Positions 52,723 to 61,513 of a stretch of 64,000 nucleotides of DNA are shown one piece after another (the first letter of the stretch is position 1; each line of letters begins with the position of its first letter). The notes below the pieces were generated by a model. That model ran no database searches and had not been told where the DNA came from. It saw only the letters and a list, made by a program, of their open reading frames with translations. This DNA is from Sphingobium chungbukense. Lineage in GTDB: Bacteria; Pseudomonadota; Alphaproteobacteria; Sphingomonadales; Sphingomonadaceae. The stretch covers positions 1-64,000 of the forward strand of contig NZ_LBIC01000006.1 in assembly GCF_001005725.1 (NCBI RefSeq). Reading direction: 5' to 3'. The translations under genes were made by a program, and so were the position numbers.

Positions 52723-53332
52723 GATCGAGCCCCAGCGAACGTGCCACCAACGCGGCCTGGGTGCGGTTCTGCACATTCAGCTTGCGCATAATCGTCGTCA
52801 TATGCGCCTTGACCGTCGCCTCGCTGATCATGAGATTATGCGCGATCTCCTTGTTCAGCTTGCCGTTCAGCACTTCCAGAAGGACCTTTAACTGGGTCGG
52901 CGTCAGTGACGCGACCTCCTTCTGAACGGCATCTTCCGGCCGTTCAGGCGGAGCCGGAAGCCGGTGGCCGCCCATGGCGCGCGTGATCGCCGTCTCGATC
53001 GCAGGCAGGTCGCTATCCTTGGAGAGAAAGCCGACCGCGCCCAGCGCCCGCGCTTCCTCCGCCGCCTTCGCGCCGTCGGCGCTCGAAACGACGAGGATCG
53101 GCACATCGGGCTGCTCGGCATGCAGGAGTGCAATGCCCGAATAACCCACCGCGCCCGGCATCTTGAGGTCGAGCAGGATGAGGCGCAGGCCCGCCGCGCC
53201 GCCCGCCGCTCCCACGGCGGCGGCGAGCGTGCCCGCTTCGATGATGCTGGCTTGCGGAGCGACCTTCATCACCGCCACCGCCAGAGCCTGGCGGAAAAGC
53301 GGGTGGTCGTCCGCGATGAGAATCGTCTCTAT
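52712..53332 (-). CDS. crbR: CrbR-like NarL/LuxR-type response regulator (start codon unclear)
   Basis: The receiver opens [24 protein letters not shown], which requires translation from about 53332, although the first GTG is only at 53278 and the first ATG at 53269. Upstream, the frame has only an ATA (53332-53330) or ATT before an in-frame stop near 53372. Phospho-acceptor Asp is in [10 protein letters not shown]. The C-terminal helix-turn-helix is [45 protein letters not shown] (split by the usual linker). The first codon overlaps the end of acs, so the two are coupled. CrbR activates acs in gammaproteobacteria, and the same role is inferred here. The start is either non-canonical or hit by a sequence error. 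Confidence 0.8.
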   Translation of the reverse strand: METILIADDHPLFRQALAVAVMKVAPQASIIEAGTLAAAVGAAGGAAGLRLILLDLKMPGAVGYSGIALLHAEQPDVPILVVSSADGAKAAEEARALGAVGFLSKDSDLPAIETAITRAMGGHRLPAPPERPEDAVQKEVASLTPTQLKVLLEVLNGKLNKEIAHNLMISEATVKAHMTTIMRKLNVQNRTQAALVARSLGLDLNH

Positions 53333-55280
53333 TGCGCCTCTTCCATCCGTGGTCTGTTTGCCAGCAGATTATCGACCACGGCGGGATCGGCAAGCGTAGA
53401 CGTGTCGCCGAGGTTGGAGACGTCGTTTTCCGCGATCTTCCGCAGGATGCGTCGCATGATCTTGCCAGACCGCGTCTTGGGCAGACCGGGTGCGAACTGC
53501 ACCACGTCCGGCGAGGCGATCGGGCCGATTTCGCTGCGTACCCAGCGGATCAGTTCGCCACGCAGAGCATCGTCCGGCTCGACATCGGCATTGGTCGTGA
53601 CATAGGCATAGATGCCCTGCCCCTTGACGTCGTGCGGCATGCCGACGACGGCGGCTTCGGCCACCTTGGGATGCGCGACCAAGGCGCTCTCGATTTCCGC
53701 CGTGCCCATGCGATGGCCGGACACGTTGATGACGTCGTCGATGCGGCCGGTGATCCAATAATAGCCATCCTCGTCCCGCCGGCATCCGTCGCCGGTGAAA
53801 TAGCGTCCCGGAAAGGTCGTGAAATAGGTCTGGAAGAAGCGGTCATGGTCGCCCCAGACGGTGCGCATCTGTCCCGGCCAGCTATCCGCGAGCACAAGAC
53901 AGCCTTCCCCCGCCCCTCGATCAGCCGCCCGTCGCCATCGACCAGTTCGGGCTTCACGCCGAACATGGGCAGCGTCGCGGAGCCGGGCTTCAATGCCGTG
54001 GCCCCCGGCAGCGGGCTGATCATCGCGCCGCCCGTCTCAGTCTGCCACCAGGTATCGACGATGGGGCAGCGGCCCTCGCCCACGACATGATGATACCATT
54101 CCCATGCCTCAGGGTTTATCGGTTCGCCGACGCTGCCGAGCAGCCGCAACGTCTTGCGGCTGGTCTTGCGCACCCATTCGTCCCCCTCCCGCATCAACGC
54201 GCGCAGGGCCGTGGGGGCGCCGTAGAAAATCTCCACGCCGAACTTGTCGACCACCTGCCAGAAGCGGGAGGCATCGGGGAAATTGGGCACGCCCTCGAAC
54301 ATCACGCTGGTCGCGCCGTTCATCAGCGGCCCATAGACGACATAGCTGTGACCCGTGACCCATCCGATATCGGCGGCGCACCAGTAGATCTGGCCGGGCC
54401 GGTAATCGAACACATATTCATGCGTCATCGCCGCCCACACGGCATAGCCGCCGGTCGTATGCAGCACGCCCTTGGGTTTGCCGGTCGAACCCGATGTGTA
54501 CAGGATGAAAAGCGGGTCCTCGGCGCCCATTTCCTCCGGCTCGCACGTCGAAGGCTGGTCCTCGACCGCCGTGGCCCAGTCGATGTCGCGGCCTTCGACC
54601 ATCGCCACCTCGGCCCCTGTACGCCGCAGCATGATGACCGTCTCGACATCGGGGCAATGGGCGAGTGCGGCATCGACATTGGCCTTGAGGGGAACCTTCT
54701 TGCCACCGCGCAACCCCTCATCGGCGGTCACGACGATGCGGCTCGAACAATCCTCGATACGCCCGGCGAGCGCTTCGGGAGAGAAACCGGCGAAGACGAT
54801 CGAGTGGATGGCGCCGATGCGCGCGCAAGCCAGCATCGCCACCGCCGCTTCGGGCACCATGGGGAGGTAGAGGGTGACGCGATCCCCCCGCTTCACGCCC
54901 CGCGCCTTGAGCAGATTGGCGAAACGGCATACCGCTTCATGCAATTCGCGATAGCTGATGCGCCGTTCCGGTTCCGCCGGATCGTCGGGTTCCCAGAGGA
55001 TCGCGATGGCATCGCCACGCTCAGCCAGATGACGATCCAGGCAATTGGCGGACAGATTGAGCGTACCGTCCGCGAACCAGCTTATACCGAAATCCTCCTC
55101 CGAAAAGCTCGTCGCCTTGACCTGGCTGAACGGCTGCATCCAGTCGAGACGCTGCGCCTCCTCCGCCCAAAAACGCTCCGGATCGGTGATCGAATGCGCA
55201 TACATCTGCTGGTATCGCGCGGCGTCGACCAGCGCGTCGTTCGCCCACGGGTTGGGAACGGGATAAATGCCCTGGTCCAT
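53329..55280 (-). pseudogene. acs: Acetyl-CoA synthetase, with apparent frameshift
   Basis: The enzyme has about 650 residues. It starts at the ATG at 55280 after GGAGAGG. It makes acetyl-CoA from acetate, CoA and ATP. Blocks seen are [17 protein letters not shown], the P-loop-like [50 protein letters not shown] and, in the last part, [24 protein letters not shown] with the acetylatable Lys in [14 protein letters not shown]. Near 53905-53918 the frame breaks within GAGGGGCGGGGGAAGG. One missing G there restores [16 protein letters not shown] and the rest to the stop at 53329. The C-terminus is fully conserved, so this is either a recent lesion or an error. Confidence 0.88.
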
Positions 55281-55353
55281 AATATAGCACTCCTCTCCTT
55301 GATCGCCACCGATCCGTGGGCGGCATTCTAGACGCCGCGCGATCGCATCGGAC

Positions 55354-55382
55354 CCCCGACCAAAGTCGAATATCCCCGACCA
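55354..55382. promoter_or_regulatory. Direct repeats in the acs / porin divergent promoter
   Basis: CCCCGACCA occurs at 55354-55362 and 55374-55382, spaced exactly 20 bp, about two helical turns. The first copy continues to AAGTCG, the second to TGGTTCGG, so each is a weak dyad. They lie in the 179-bp gap between the divergent acs (55280) and porin (55460) starts and are candidate binding sites for the CrbR-like regulator. Confidence 0.4.
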
Positions 55383-55459
55383 TGGTTCGGCTGTCGCATC
55401 GCCGCGGCATGCGCGATCCTCTCCCCAGCCGGAAAACAAACCGGTCCATGGAGAGGACA

Positions 55460-56902
55460 ATGCCAAAGCCAAACGGACCATTTTTTCGCGTCCTGCTGGG
55501 AGCGACGGCACTCGCCGCACCCCAACTGGCCGGCGCGCAAGCCACGAAGGAGACGGAACTGGCGGCGCGTCTTGAGCGGCTGGAGAGCGAAGTCACCCAG
55601 CTTCGGACCGAACTCGCCGCCGCGCGCAACCAGCAGGACGAAACCGCGGCCACCGCCGCAAACGCCGTCCGCAAGAGCGACGAGACGTCCGCCCAAGTGA
55701 CCAGGCTGGCGGATAGCACGCCCAAGCTCGGCTTCCGCTCGGGCAATACCAATGTCGTCCTGTCCGGCTATGTGAAGCTGCTCGCCAGCAGCGCGCGATA
55801 CAGCGGCGGCGACGACCCGAGCAACACGCTCGGCCGCGACCTCTATCTGCCCCAGTCGGTCCCGGTCTTCAATCCCGCATTCCCGACGTCGCCTACCCGC
55901 GTCACCGACTTTTCCGCAAAGCAGACCCGCTTCTGGGTGGACGCCACCACAAAGCTCGGCAAGCATGCGCTCAAGGCCTATATCGAATTCGACTTCCAGG
56001 CCGCCCCCGGCACCCCGCAGGCGCTGGGCCAGGGGACGCAGCGCACGACCAACGCCTATGACCTCGCCATGCGGCGCGCCCTCATCCAGTTCGACCGCTG
56101 GACGTTCGGCCAGGATTTCACCAATTTCTCCAACCCGGCGGTTTTCCCCGAGAGCACGGATTATGTCGGCGGCGTCGACGGCCTGATCTTCGTGCGTCAG
56201 CCGATGGTGCGCTACAGCCTGCCGCTGAGCCACGGCCTGACCCTCCACCTGGCCGCCGAAAACCCGGAAACCGCTTCAGCGACGGTCGGAGCGCCCGCAC
56301 TCATCGAAAATGGCCAGGACCATGCACCTGACATGACCGGCCGCCTCGAATATGCTGGTGCATTCGGCTTCCTCGACCTCGCTGTGCTGGGCCGCCAGTT
56401 GCGCGTCGACAATGCGAAGGCGGGCGCCGCCCACATCGTCGATTCCCGCGTCGGATGGGGCATCAGCACCTCCGGCAAGATTTTCCTGGATGACAAGCAT
56501 GGCAGCGACATTCGCTTCCAGGCGACCTATGGTGAAGGGATCGGGCGCTATCTCGGCCTGAACTTCGGGCCCGATGCGGTCCTCCAGACCAACGGGCAGC
56601 TTGCGGGCGTCCGCAACCTCGCGCTGTTCGGCGCGGGCCGCTATGCGCTGAACGATCAGTGGCGCGTCAATCTGATCGCCAGCTATCAGCGCATCTTCTA
56701 CGCCGACACGCTCGACCCGGCGACGACTGCGGGTATCGCCATGTTCAATCGTCAGGCATGGAGTGTCGCGGGCAACCTCTTCTATTCCCCGGTGAAGAAT
56801 GTGGACCTCGGCATCGAGTACCGCCACGGCGAGCGCCGGCTCGTCAACGATCTCAACGGCCACGTCGATCGCTTCGACGTCGCGGCGAAATATAATTTCT
56901 GA
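55460..56902 (+). CDS. DcaP-like outer-membrane porin
   Basis: The 480-residue product starts at the ATG at 55460 after GGAGAGG. A signal peptide ends near AAPQLAGAQ. It is followed by a coiled coil of about 60 residues ([25 protein letters not shown]), which is typical of trimeric DcaP porins. The barrel carries [38 protein letters not shown] and [15 protein letters not shown] and ends in aromatic VAAKYNF. DcaP porins pass small carboxylates. Divergence from acs and the following MHS carrier suggest acetate or short organic acids as cargo. Confidence 0.88.
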   Translation: MPKPNGPFFRVLLGATALAAPQLAGAQATKETELAARLERLESEVTQLRTELAAARNQQDETAATAANAVRKSDETSAQVTRLADSTPKLGFRSGNTNVVLSGYVKLLASSARYSGGDDPSNTLGRDLYLPQSVPVFNPAFPTSPTRVTDFSAKQTRFWVDATTKLGKHALKAYIEFDFQAAPGTPQALGQGTQRTTNAYDLAMRRALIQFDRWTFGQDFTNFSNPAVFPESTDYVGGVDGLIFVRQPMVRYSLPLSHGLTLHLAAENPETASATVGAPALIENGQDHAPDMTGRLEYAGAFGFLDLAVLGRQLRVDNAKAGAAHIVDSRVGWGISTSGKIFLDDKHGSDIRFQATYGEGIGRYLGLNFGPDAVLQTNGQLAGVRNLALFGAGRYALNDQWRVNLIASYQRIFYADTLDPATTAGIAMFNRQAWSVAGNLFYSPVKNVDLGIEYRHGERRLVNDLNGHVDRFDVAAKYNF

Positions 56903-56916
56903 CAGGAGGGACTGTT

Positions 56917-58665
56917 ATGGCTTCGACATATGACGGACTGCCAAAACATCACGAGGCGACACGAAGCGAGAAGCTGATCATCACCGCCAGCTCGCTCGGC
57001 ACCGTGTTCGAATGGTATGATTTCTATCTCTACGGCCTGCTGACCGCGATCATCGCGGCGCAGTTCCTGACGGGTCTCAACCCGACGACCTCCTTCATCA
57101 TGGCGCTGCTGATCTTCGCGTCGGGGTTCATCGTCCGCCCCTTCGGCGCGATCGTCTTCGGCCGCATCGGGGACCTGTTCGGGCGGCGATACACGTTCAT
57201 CATCACGCTGCTCGTCATGGGCCTCTCCACCTTCCTGGTGGGTTGCCTTCCCACCTACAAGTCGGTCGGCGTCGCCGCGCCGATCATGCTGGTGGTGCTG
57301 CGCATGTTCCAGGGCCTGGCGCTGGGCGGCGAATATGGCGGCGCGGCGACCTATGTCGCGGAGCATGCGCCCCACAACAGACGCGGCTTCTACACGAGCT
57401 GGATTCAGATCACCGCGACCGCCGGCCTCGCCATGGCGCTGCTGATCGTCATCGGCGTCCGTTCGCCCATCACCGGCGTAGGCGAGGAAGCGTTCAAGGA
57501 CTGGGGCTGGCGCATTCCCTATCTGGTCTCCGGCCTGTTCCTGATCGTCGGCCTGTGGCTGCGGCTGAAGCTGCATGAATCGCCCGTCTTCCAGAAGATG
57601 AAGGCGGAGGGCACCGGCTCCAAATCCCCGATCAAGGAAGCGTTCGGCCAGTGGAAGAACCTGAAGATCGTGTTCATCGCCTTTTTCGGCGCGATCGCGG
57701 GTCAGGCGGTGGTCTGGTATTGCGGCCAGCTCTATGCGCTGTTCTTCCTTGAAAAGATGCTGAAGATCGACGGCCTGACCGCCAACACGCTCATCATCGT
57801 CGCGCTGCTGATGGCCGCCCCCTTCTTCCTCTTCTTCGGCTGGCTGTCCGACCGGATCGGCCGCAAGCCCATTATCCTTTCGGGCTGCGCACTGGCCGCG
57901 CTGACGTTGTTCCCGGTCTTCCACATGCTCACCGACGCCGCCAATCCTGCGCTCGCCCGGGCACAGGCGGCCGCGCCTGTGACCGTGACCGCCAATCCGA
58001 CGGAATGTTCCTCGCAGTTCGATCCGGTCGGCGCGAACAAGTTCGACAAGACAAGCTGCGACATCGTCAAGAACGCCCTGGCCAAGGCGGGCGTGAACTA
58101 CACCAATGTCGCCGCCGCGCCCGGTACCGTCGCGACGGTCGCCGTCGGTGATAAAAACTTCACCGCCCCCGATCCGTCCCGGCTTTCGGGCGAGGAGAAG
58201 AAAGCGGCCATCGCGGCCTTCACCGCCCAACTGATCGGCGCGCCCGCCACCCCGGCAAAGGCGGCCGAGGGCGACAAGCCCGCCGTCGCCGCCCAGCCGG
58301 CGGTCGAGGGGGAACTCGCCAGGGTCGGCTATCCCGGCAAGGCAAACCCGGCCGAGATCAACAAGCCGCTCGTCGTCGCCCTGCTCTTCTACCTCGTACT
58401 GCTGGTGACGATGGTTTACGGTCCGATCGCCGCGATGCTCGTGGAATTGTTCCCCAGCCGCATCCGCTACTCCTCCATGTCGCTGCCCTATCATATCGGC
58501 AACGGGTGGCTGGGCGGGCTGCTGCCGGCCATCGGCTTCGCGATGGTCGCGGCCACCGGCGACATCTATTACGGCCTCTGGTACCCGGTCATCGTGGCGG
58601 CAGGGACCGTCGTCCTGGGGCTGATCTTCCTGCCTGAAACCTTCCGGCGGAATATCGACGCCTGA
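56917..58665 (+). CDS. MHS-family MFS carrier with long internal insert
   Basis: The 582-residue carrier lies 14 bp after the porin gene. The metabolite:H+ symporter pattern is clear: GTVFEWYDFYLYGLL in helix 1, RPFGAIVFGRIGDLFGRRYTF in loop 2-3, GLALGGEYGGAATYVAEHAP and FPSRIRYSSMSLPYHIGNG near the C-terminal end. Between helices 9 and 10 an extra segment of about 130 residues (roughly 345-480) is inserted. It is Ala/Pro-rich, has two cysteines, and should lie in the periplasm. Likely cargo is acetate or another monocarboxylate, judged by the acs, porin and CrbSR neighbours. Confidence 0.87.
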   Translation: MASTYDGLPKHHEATRSEKLIITASSLGTVFEWYDFYLYGLLTAIIAAQFLTGLNPTTSFIMALLIFASGFIVRPFGAIVFGRIGDLFGRRYTFIITLLVMGLSTFLVGCLPTYKSVGVAAPIMLVVLRMFQGLALGGEYGGAATYVAEHAPHNRRGFYTSWIQITATAGLAMALLIVIGVRSPITGVGEEAFKDWGWRIPYLVSGLFLIVGLWLRLKLHESPVFQKMKAEGTGSKSPIKEAFGQWKNLKIVFIAFFGAIAGQAVVWYCGQLYALFFLEKMLKIDGLTANTLIIVALLMAAPFFLFFGWLSDRIGRKPIILSGCALAALTLFPVFHMLTDAANPALARAQAAAPVTVTANPTECSSQFDPVGANKFDKTSCDIVKNALAKAGVNYTNVAAAPGTVATVAVGDKNFTAPDPSRLSGEEKKAAIAAFTAQLIGAPATPAKAAEGDKPAVAAQPAVEGELARVGYPGKANPAEINKPLVVALLFYLVLLVTMVYGPIAAMLVELFPSRIRYSSMSLPYHIGNGWLGGLLPAIGFAMVAATGDIYYGLWYPVIVAAGTVVLGLIFLPETFRRNIDA

Positions 58666-58675
58666 AGCAAGCCCG

Positions 58676-58721
58676 GCCGGCGCGTCTCATCCCCCGCAGA
58701 CACGGGATGGGACACGCCGGC
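58676..58721. terminator. Long hairpin between convergent MHS and lysR genes
   Basis: GCCGGCGCGTCTCATCCC pairs with GGGATGGGACACGCCGGC (18 positions, two mismatched or wobble) with a 10-nt loop. It fills the 62-bp gap between two convergent stop codons and probably works as a bidirectional terminator. Confidence 0.6.
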
Positions 58722-58727
58722 GACAGG

Positions 58728-59669
58728 TCATGATGCTCCAGCGCGAACCACTTCGAGCAGATCAGCGCGCGGCGGCCTTTCCCAATAGGGAGGGTCGCCA
58801 AAGCTTGTGCGCAGACTTTCGGCCAGAGCGCGGATCTTGGCCGTGGCTCCATGATCGCGCGGATAGGTAAGAAACAGTTCGGCGCCCTCGGCTTGCACGC
58901 CACAATCAATCTCGACCAGCGATCCGTTCGCGATCGCGTCATGCACGAAGAATGTCGGCAGCAGCGCTATGCCAAGCCCGGCGGCGGCGGCATCGCGCAT
59001 GACCAGACCATTATTGACCCTCAGACTCGCTCGCGGGCGAACCACGGTCCAACCGGAAGGACCGCCAAAACGCCAATCACCGGCCCTGTTCGCGTATAAT
59101 ATACCCGCATGATATTCCAGTTCCGCCAGCGAGGCCGGACGCCCCGCCCGCTCAAGATATTCAGGAGCGGCCACGAGCAGGCGGCGGCTCGTCGCGAGGC
59201 GACGGGCAATGAGGCGGCCATCCCCGATCGCACCATGCCGCAACACAGCATCGAACCCCCCGGTGGCGGCGTCGACGAAGCTGTCATCCAGTTCCAGCGA
59301 AACCTCTATCTCGGGATGACCGCGAAGGAAGCTGGTCAAGGCGGGCGTGAGATGCAGGATACCGAAACCGACGGGAGCGGAAAGTCTGAGCGGTCCCGCC
59401 AATTTTCCGCTGGATGCCGCCAGTTCGGCCGAAGCCTCCTCCGCCTCGCGCAGGAGGCGCTGCGCCCGCGGCAGGAAGGTCTGGCCACTATTCGTCAGGG
59501 TCAGCTTGCGCGTCGAGCGCTGGATCAAGGTCGCGCCCAGCGTTCGTTCGAGTTCTGCCAGCCGTTCGCTCACCACTGATTTTGCGAGGCCCAACCGCCG
59601 CGATGCCGCACTGATGGACCCCGCCTCAACGGTGGCGAAGAATGCAGCAACGCCGTCCAGCTTCATCAT
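58728..59669 (-). CDS. LysR-family transcriptional regulator
   Basis: The protein has 313 residues. The N-terminal helix-turn-helix is FFATVEAGSISAASRRLGLAKSVVSERLAELERTLG, followed by the linker helix and a two-lobed ligand domain (GPLRLSAPVGFGILHLTPALTSFLRGHPEIEVSLELDD). It reads away from the SDR gene across a 118-bp shared promoter, the usual LysR layout. It should sense a small molecule and control the SDR gene and itself. The ligand is unknown. Confidence 0.92.
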   Translation of the reverse strand: MMKLDGVAAFFATVEAGSISAASRRLGLAKSVVSERLAELERTLGATLIQRSTRKLTLTNSGQTFLPRAQRLLREAEEASAELAASSGKLAGPLRLSAPVGFGILHLTPALTSFLRGHPEIEVSLELDDSFVDAATGGFDAVLRHGAIGDGRLIARRLATSRRLLVAAPEYLERAGRPASLAELEYHAGILYANRAGDWRFGGPSGWTVVRPRASLRVNNGLVMRDAAAAGLGIALLPTFFVHDAIANGSLVEIDCGVQAEGAELFLTYPRDHGATAKIRALAESLRTSFGDPPYWERPPRADLLEVVRAGAS

Positions 59670-59787
59670 CGTTCGGGTTTTCCGTCTTCTACTTCCAGGA
59701 TTTGCCGTCTAGTCCGAACGATGCGCTCACGTCATCTACAAGTCCAGAGAGCAACCGACTCTATCATCCTGATCGAAGGAGGCATGT

Positions 59788-60501
59788 ATGAATGACTTCA
59801 CCGGAAAGAATATCCTGATCCTCGGCGGTAGCCGGGGGATCGGCGCCGCCATCGTCCACCGCTTCGCCGCTGGCGGCGGCGGTGTGGCCTTCACCTATGC
59901 CGGTTCCCGCGATGCTGCCGAAGCACTCGCCGCGGAAACGGGGGCTGAAGCGATCCGGACGGACAGTGCCGATCGCGACGCGCTGATCGCCACCATCGCC
60001 GGTCGCGGCGCGCTGGATGTCATCGTCATCAACGCCGGGACGCTTGTGCTTGGCGATCCGCTGACGCTCGACCCGGACGATATCGACCGTATGATCGACA
60101 TCAATGTGCGGGCCCCCTATCACGCGGCGGTTGAAGCCGCCCGGCACATGAACGCCAATGGCCGCATCATCGTCATCGGTTCGGTGAACGGCGACCGGAT
60201 GCCCTTTGCGGGCGGGGCCGCCTACGCCCTCACCAAAGCGGCGATGCAGGGCATGGTCCGCGGATTGGCACGGGATTTCGGTGATCGCGGCATTACCGTG
60301 AACAGCATCCAGCCGGGGCCGACCGACAGCGAGATGAACCCCGCGGAAGGGCCGATGGCCGCCACCATGCACGGTTTCATGGCGATCAAGCGCCATGCAC
60401 GGCCGCAAGAGATCGCGGAACTTGCCGCCTATATCGCCGGGCCGAACGGCGCCATGATCACCGGTTCCATGCAGACGATCGACGGTGGTTTCGGCGCGTG
60501 A
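59788..60501 (+). CDS. bdcA: Short-chain dehydrogenase, BdcA-like
   Basis: This is a 237-residue SDR. The cofactor motif is GGSRGIGAA with an Arg/Thr-type NADP pocket (TYAGSRDAAEAL). NAG is present in INAGTLVLG, the catalytic Ser is in GSVNGDRM and the Tyr/Lys pair is AYALTKAAMQG. From memory the whole chain (FTGKNILILGGSRGIGAAIV, FTYAGSRDAAE, IDINVRAPYHAAVEAAR, AIKRHARPQEIA, MQTIDGGFGA) tracks E. coli BdcA closely. BdcA is a biofilm-dispersal protein reported to bind cyclic-di-GMP. In E. coli its regulator is TetR-like (BdcR), whereas here a LysR gene sits next to it. Confidence 0.85.
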   Translation: MNDFTGKNILILGGSRGIGAAIVHRFAAGGGGVAFTYAGSRDAAEALAAETGAEAIRTDSADRDALIATIAGRGALDVIVINAGTLVLGDPLTLDPDDIDRMIDINVRAPYHAAVEAARHMNANGRIIVIGSVNGDRMPFAGGAAYALTKAAMQGMVRGLARDFGDRGITVNSIQPGPTDSEMNPAEGPMAATMHGFMAIKRHARPQEIAELAAYIAGPNGAMITGSMQTIDGGFGA

Positions 60502-60535
60502 CACGATAGCTGTCGCTTCGTCGGGCAAAGCAGGC

Positions 60536-60578
60536 AGAGAGCCGCAGGGGCATATCGAACAGGCCGTTGCGGCTCTCT
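60536..60578. terminator. Stem-loop after bdcA
   Basis: AGAGAGCCGCA and TGCGGCTCTCT form a perfect 11-bp stem with a 21-nt loop, 35 bp past the SDR stop. No strong T-run follows. The remaining bases to 60642 show no gene. Confidence 0.45.
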
Positions 60579-60642
60579 GAAACAACAGTTCTCGGAGAAT
60601 GGCGTCGTAATGGAGTAGGATGAAAGTCCGTCGACCGCTCAG

Positions 60643-61056
60643 TCACTCGAAAGTCGCGATGCACTCCACTTCCAATGGCGCGCCCAGCGCCAGACCATCC
60701 GCCCCGAAGGCGCTGCGCGCCGGCAGGCGCTTGCCCTCGAAATAGGGGACGTACACGGCATTGAAGCGCGGCCAGTCTGCCATGTCATCCAGCATGACCG
60801 TGCACTTGACCACCTTGCCGAAATCGAGGCCATTATCCGCCAATATCTTGCCGATGGAATCCATCGCGTTTCTCACCGCCGCGTCGAAGCCTTCCTTGTG
60901 CGGGTCCATCCCGGCCGGAACCTGGCCGATCTGGCCGGACATGTAGAGCGTGTTGCCGACGCGCACCGACGGCGAAAAGGGCAGTTTGGCGGGAAGTGTC
61001 TGGGCAATGGCCGGCCCGGCGACGAGGAGGGCCAAAAGCGTGGCGATTTTCATCAT
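60643..61056 (-). CDS. Exported RidA-family protein A
   Basis: The 137-residue product starts at ATGATG (61056), after GGAGACACGCC. A signal peptide (MMKIATLLALLVAGPAIAQ) is present, which is unusual since RidA proteins are normally cytoplasmic. The RidA fold is clear: SVRVGNTLYMSGQIGQVPAG, AVRNAMDSIGKILADNGLDFGKVVKCTVMLDDM and FNAVYVPYF. The catalytic Arg is kept in LPARSAFG and the Glu in LEVECIATF, so imine/enamine hydrolysis is plausible. It lies 49 bp after the cytochrome c gene of the amine oxidase module. Confidence 0.88.
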   Translation of the reverse strand: MMKIATLLALLVAGPAIAQTLPAKLPFSPSVRVGNTLYMSGQIGQVPAGMDPHKEGFDAAVRNAMDSIGKILADNGLDFGKVVKCTVMLDDMADWPRFNAVYVPYFEGKRLPARSAFGADGLALGAPLEVECIATFE

Positions 61057-61105
61057 GGCGTGTCTCCAATGGCGGGTCGTTCGAAAAGAAAGGCATCGTC
61101 TCGTA

Positions 61106-61513
61106 TCATTCCGCGCTGCCCCCCGCTTTGGCGACGCGCTTGACGTCCGCTTCCGTAACCGGCTGGGCATAGCTGTTACCGAAATGAGTCCGGACATAGG
61201 TGATGACTGCCGCCATCTGCGCTGAGGAAAGCATGTCGCCCATCGGTGGCATCGCACCCTTGCCTTTCGTCACCACCGCGATCGGATAGGCGGGGTCGGC
61301 CAGCTTCTTGTCCTTCGCCAGGGCGGGAATGGCGCCGCCCCCACTGCCCATGGCATCTGGCATATGACAGGCGGCACAAATCTGCTTGTAGACCTTCTCG
61401 CCATCGGCCGCCTTGTTCTTTGCCTGCACGCCACCCGGCGTATCGGCATGCCCCGGCGCGGCGAGGAGGGCCAATAGCGGCGGGATGAGGATCAAGGCGC
61501 GGCGCAGGCTCAT
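61106..61513 (-). CDS. Periplasmic cytochrome c, partner of the amine oxidase
   Basis: The 135-residue protein has a signal peptide (RRALILIPPLLALLAAPGHA) and one haem c site, CAACH, in VYKQICAACHMPDAMG at about residue 46-50. The axial Met is probably in KGKGAMPPMGDML. The start codon overlaps the stop of the amine oxidase gene by 4 bp, so the two are made together. This points to a cytochrome, not oxygen, as electron acceptor of the flavoenzyme, as known for the nicotine-oxidising enzyme NicA2 and its cytochrome CycN. Confidence 0.87.
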   Translation of the reverse strand: MSLRRALILIPPLLALLAAPGHADTPGGVQAKNKAADGEKVYKQICAACHMPDAMGSGGGAIPALAKDKKLADPAYPIAVVTKGKGAMPPMGDMLSSAQMAAVITYVRTHFGNSYAQPVTEADVKRVAKAGGSAE

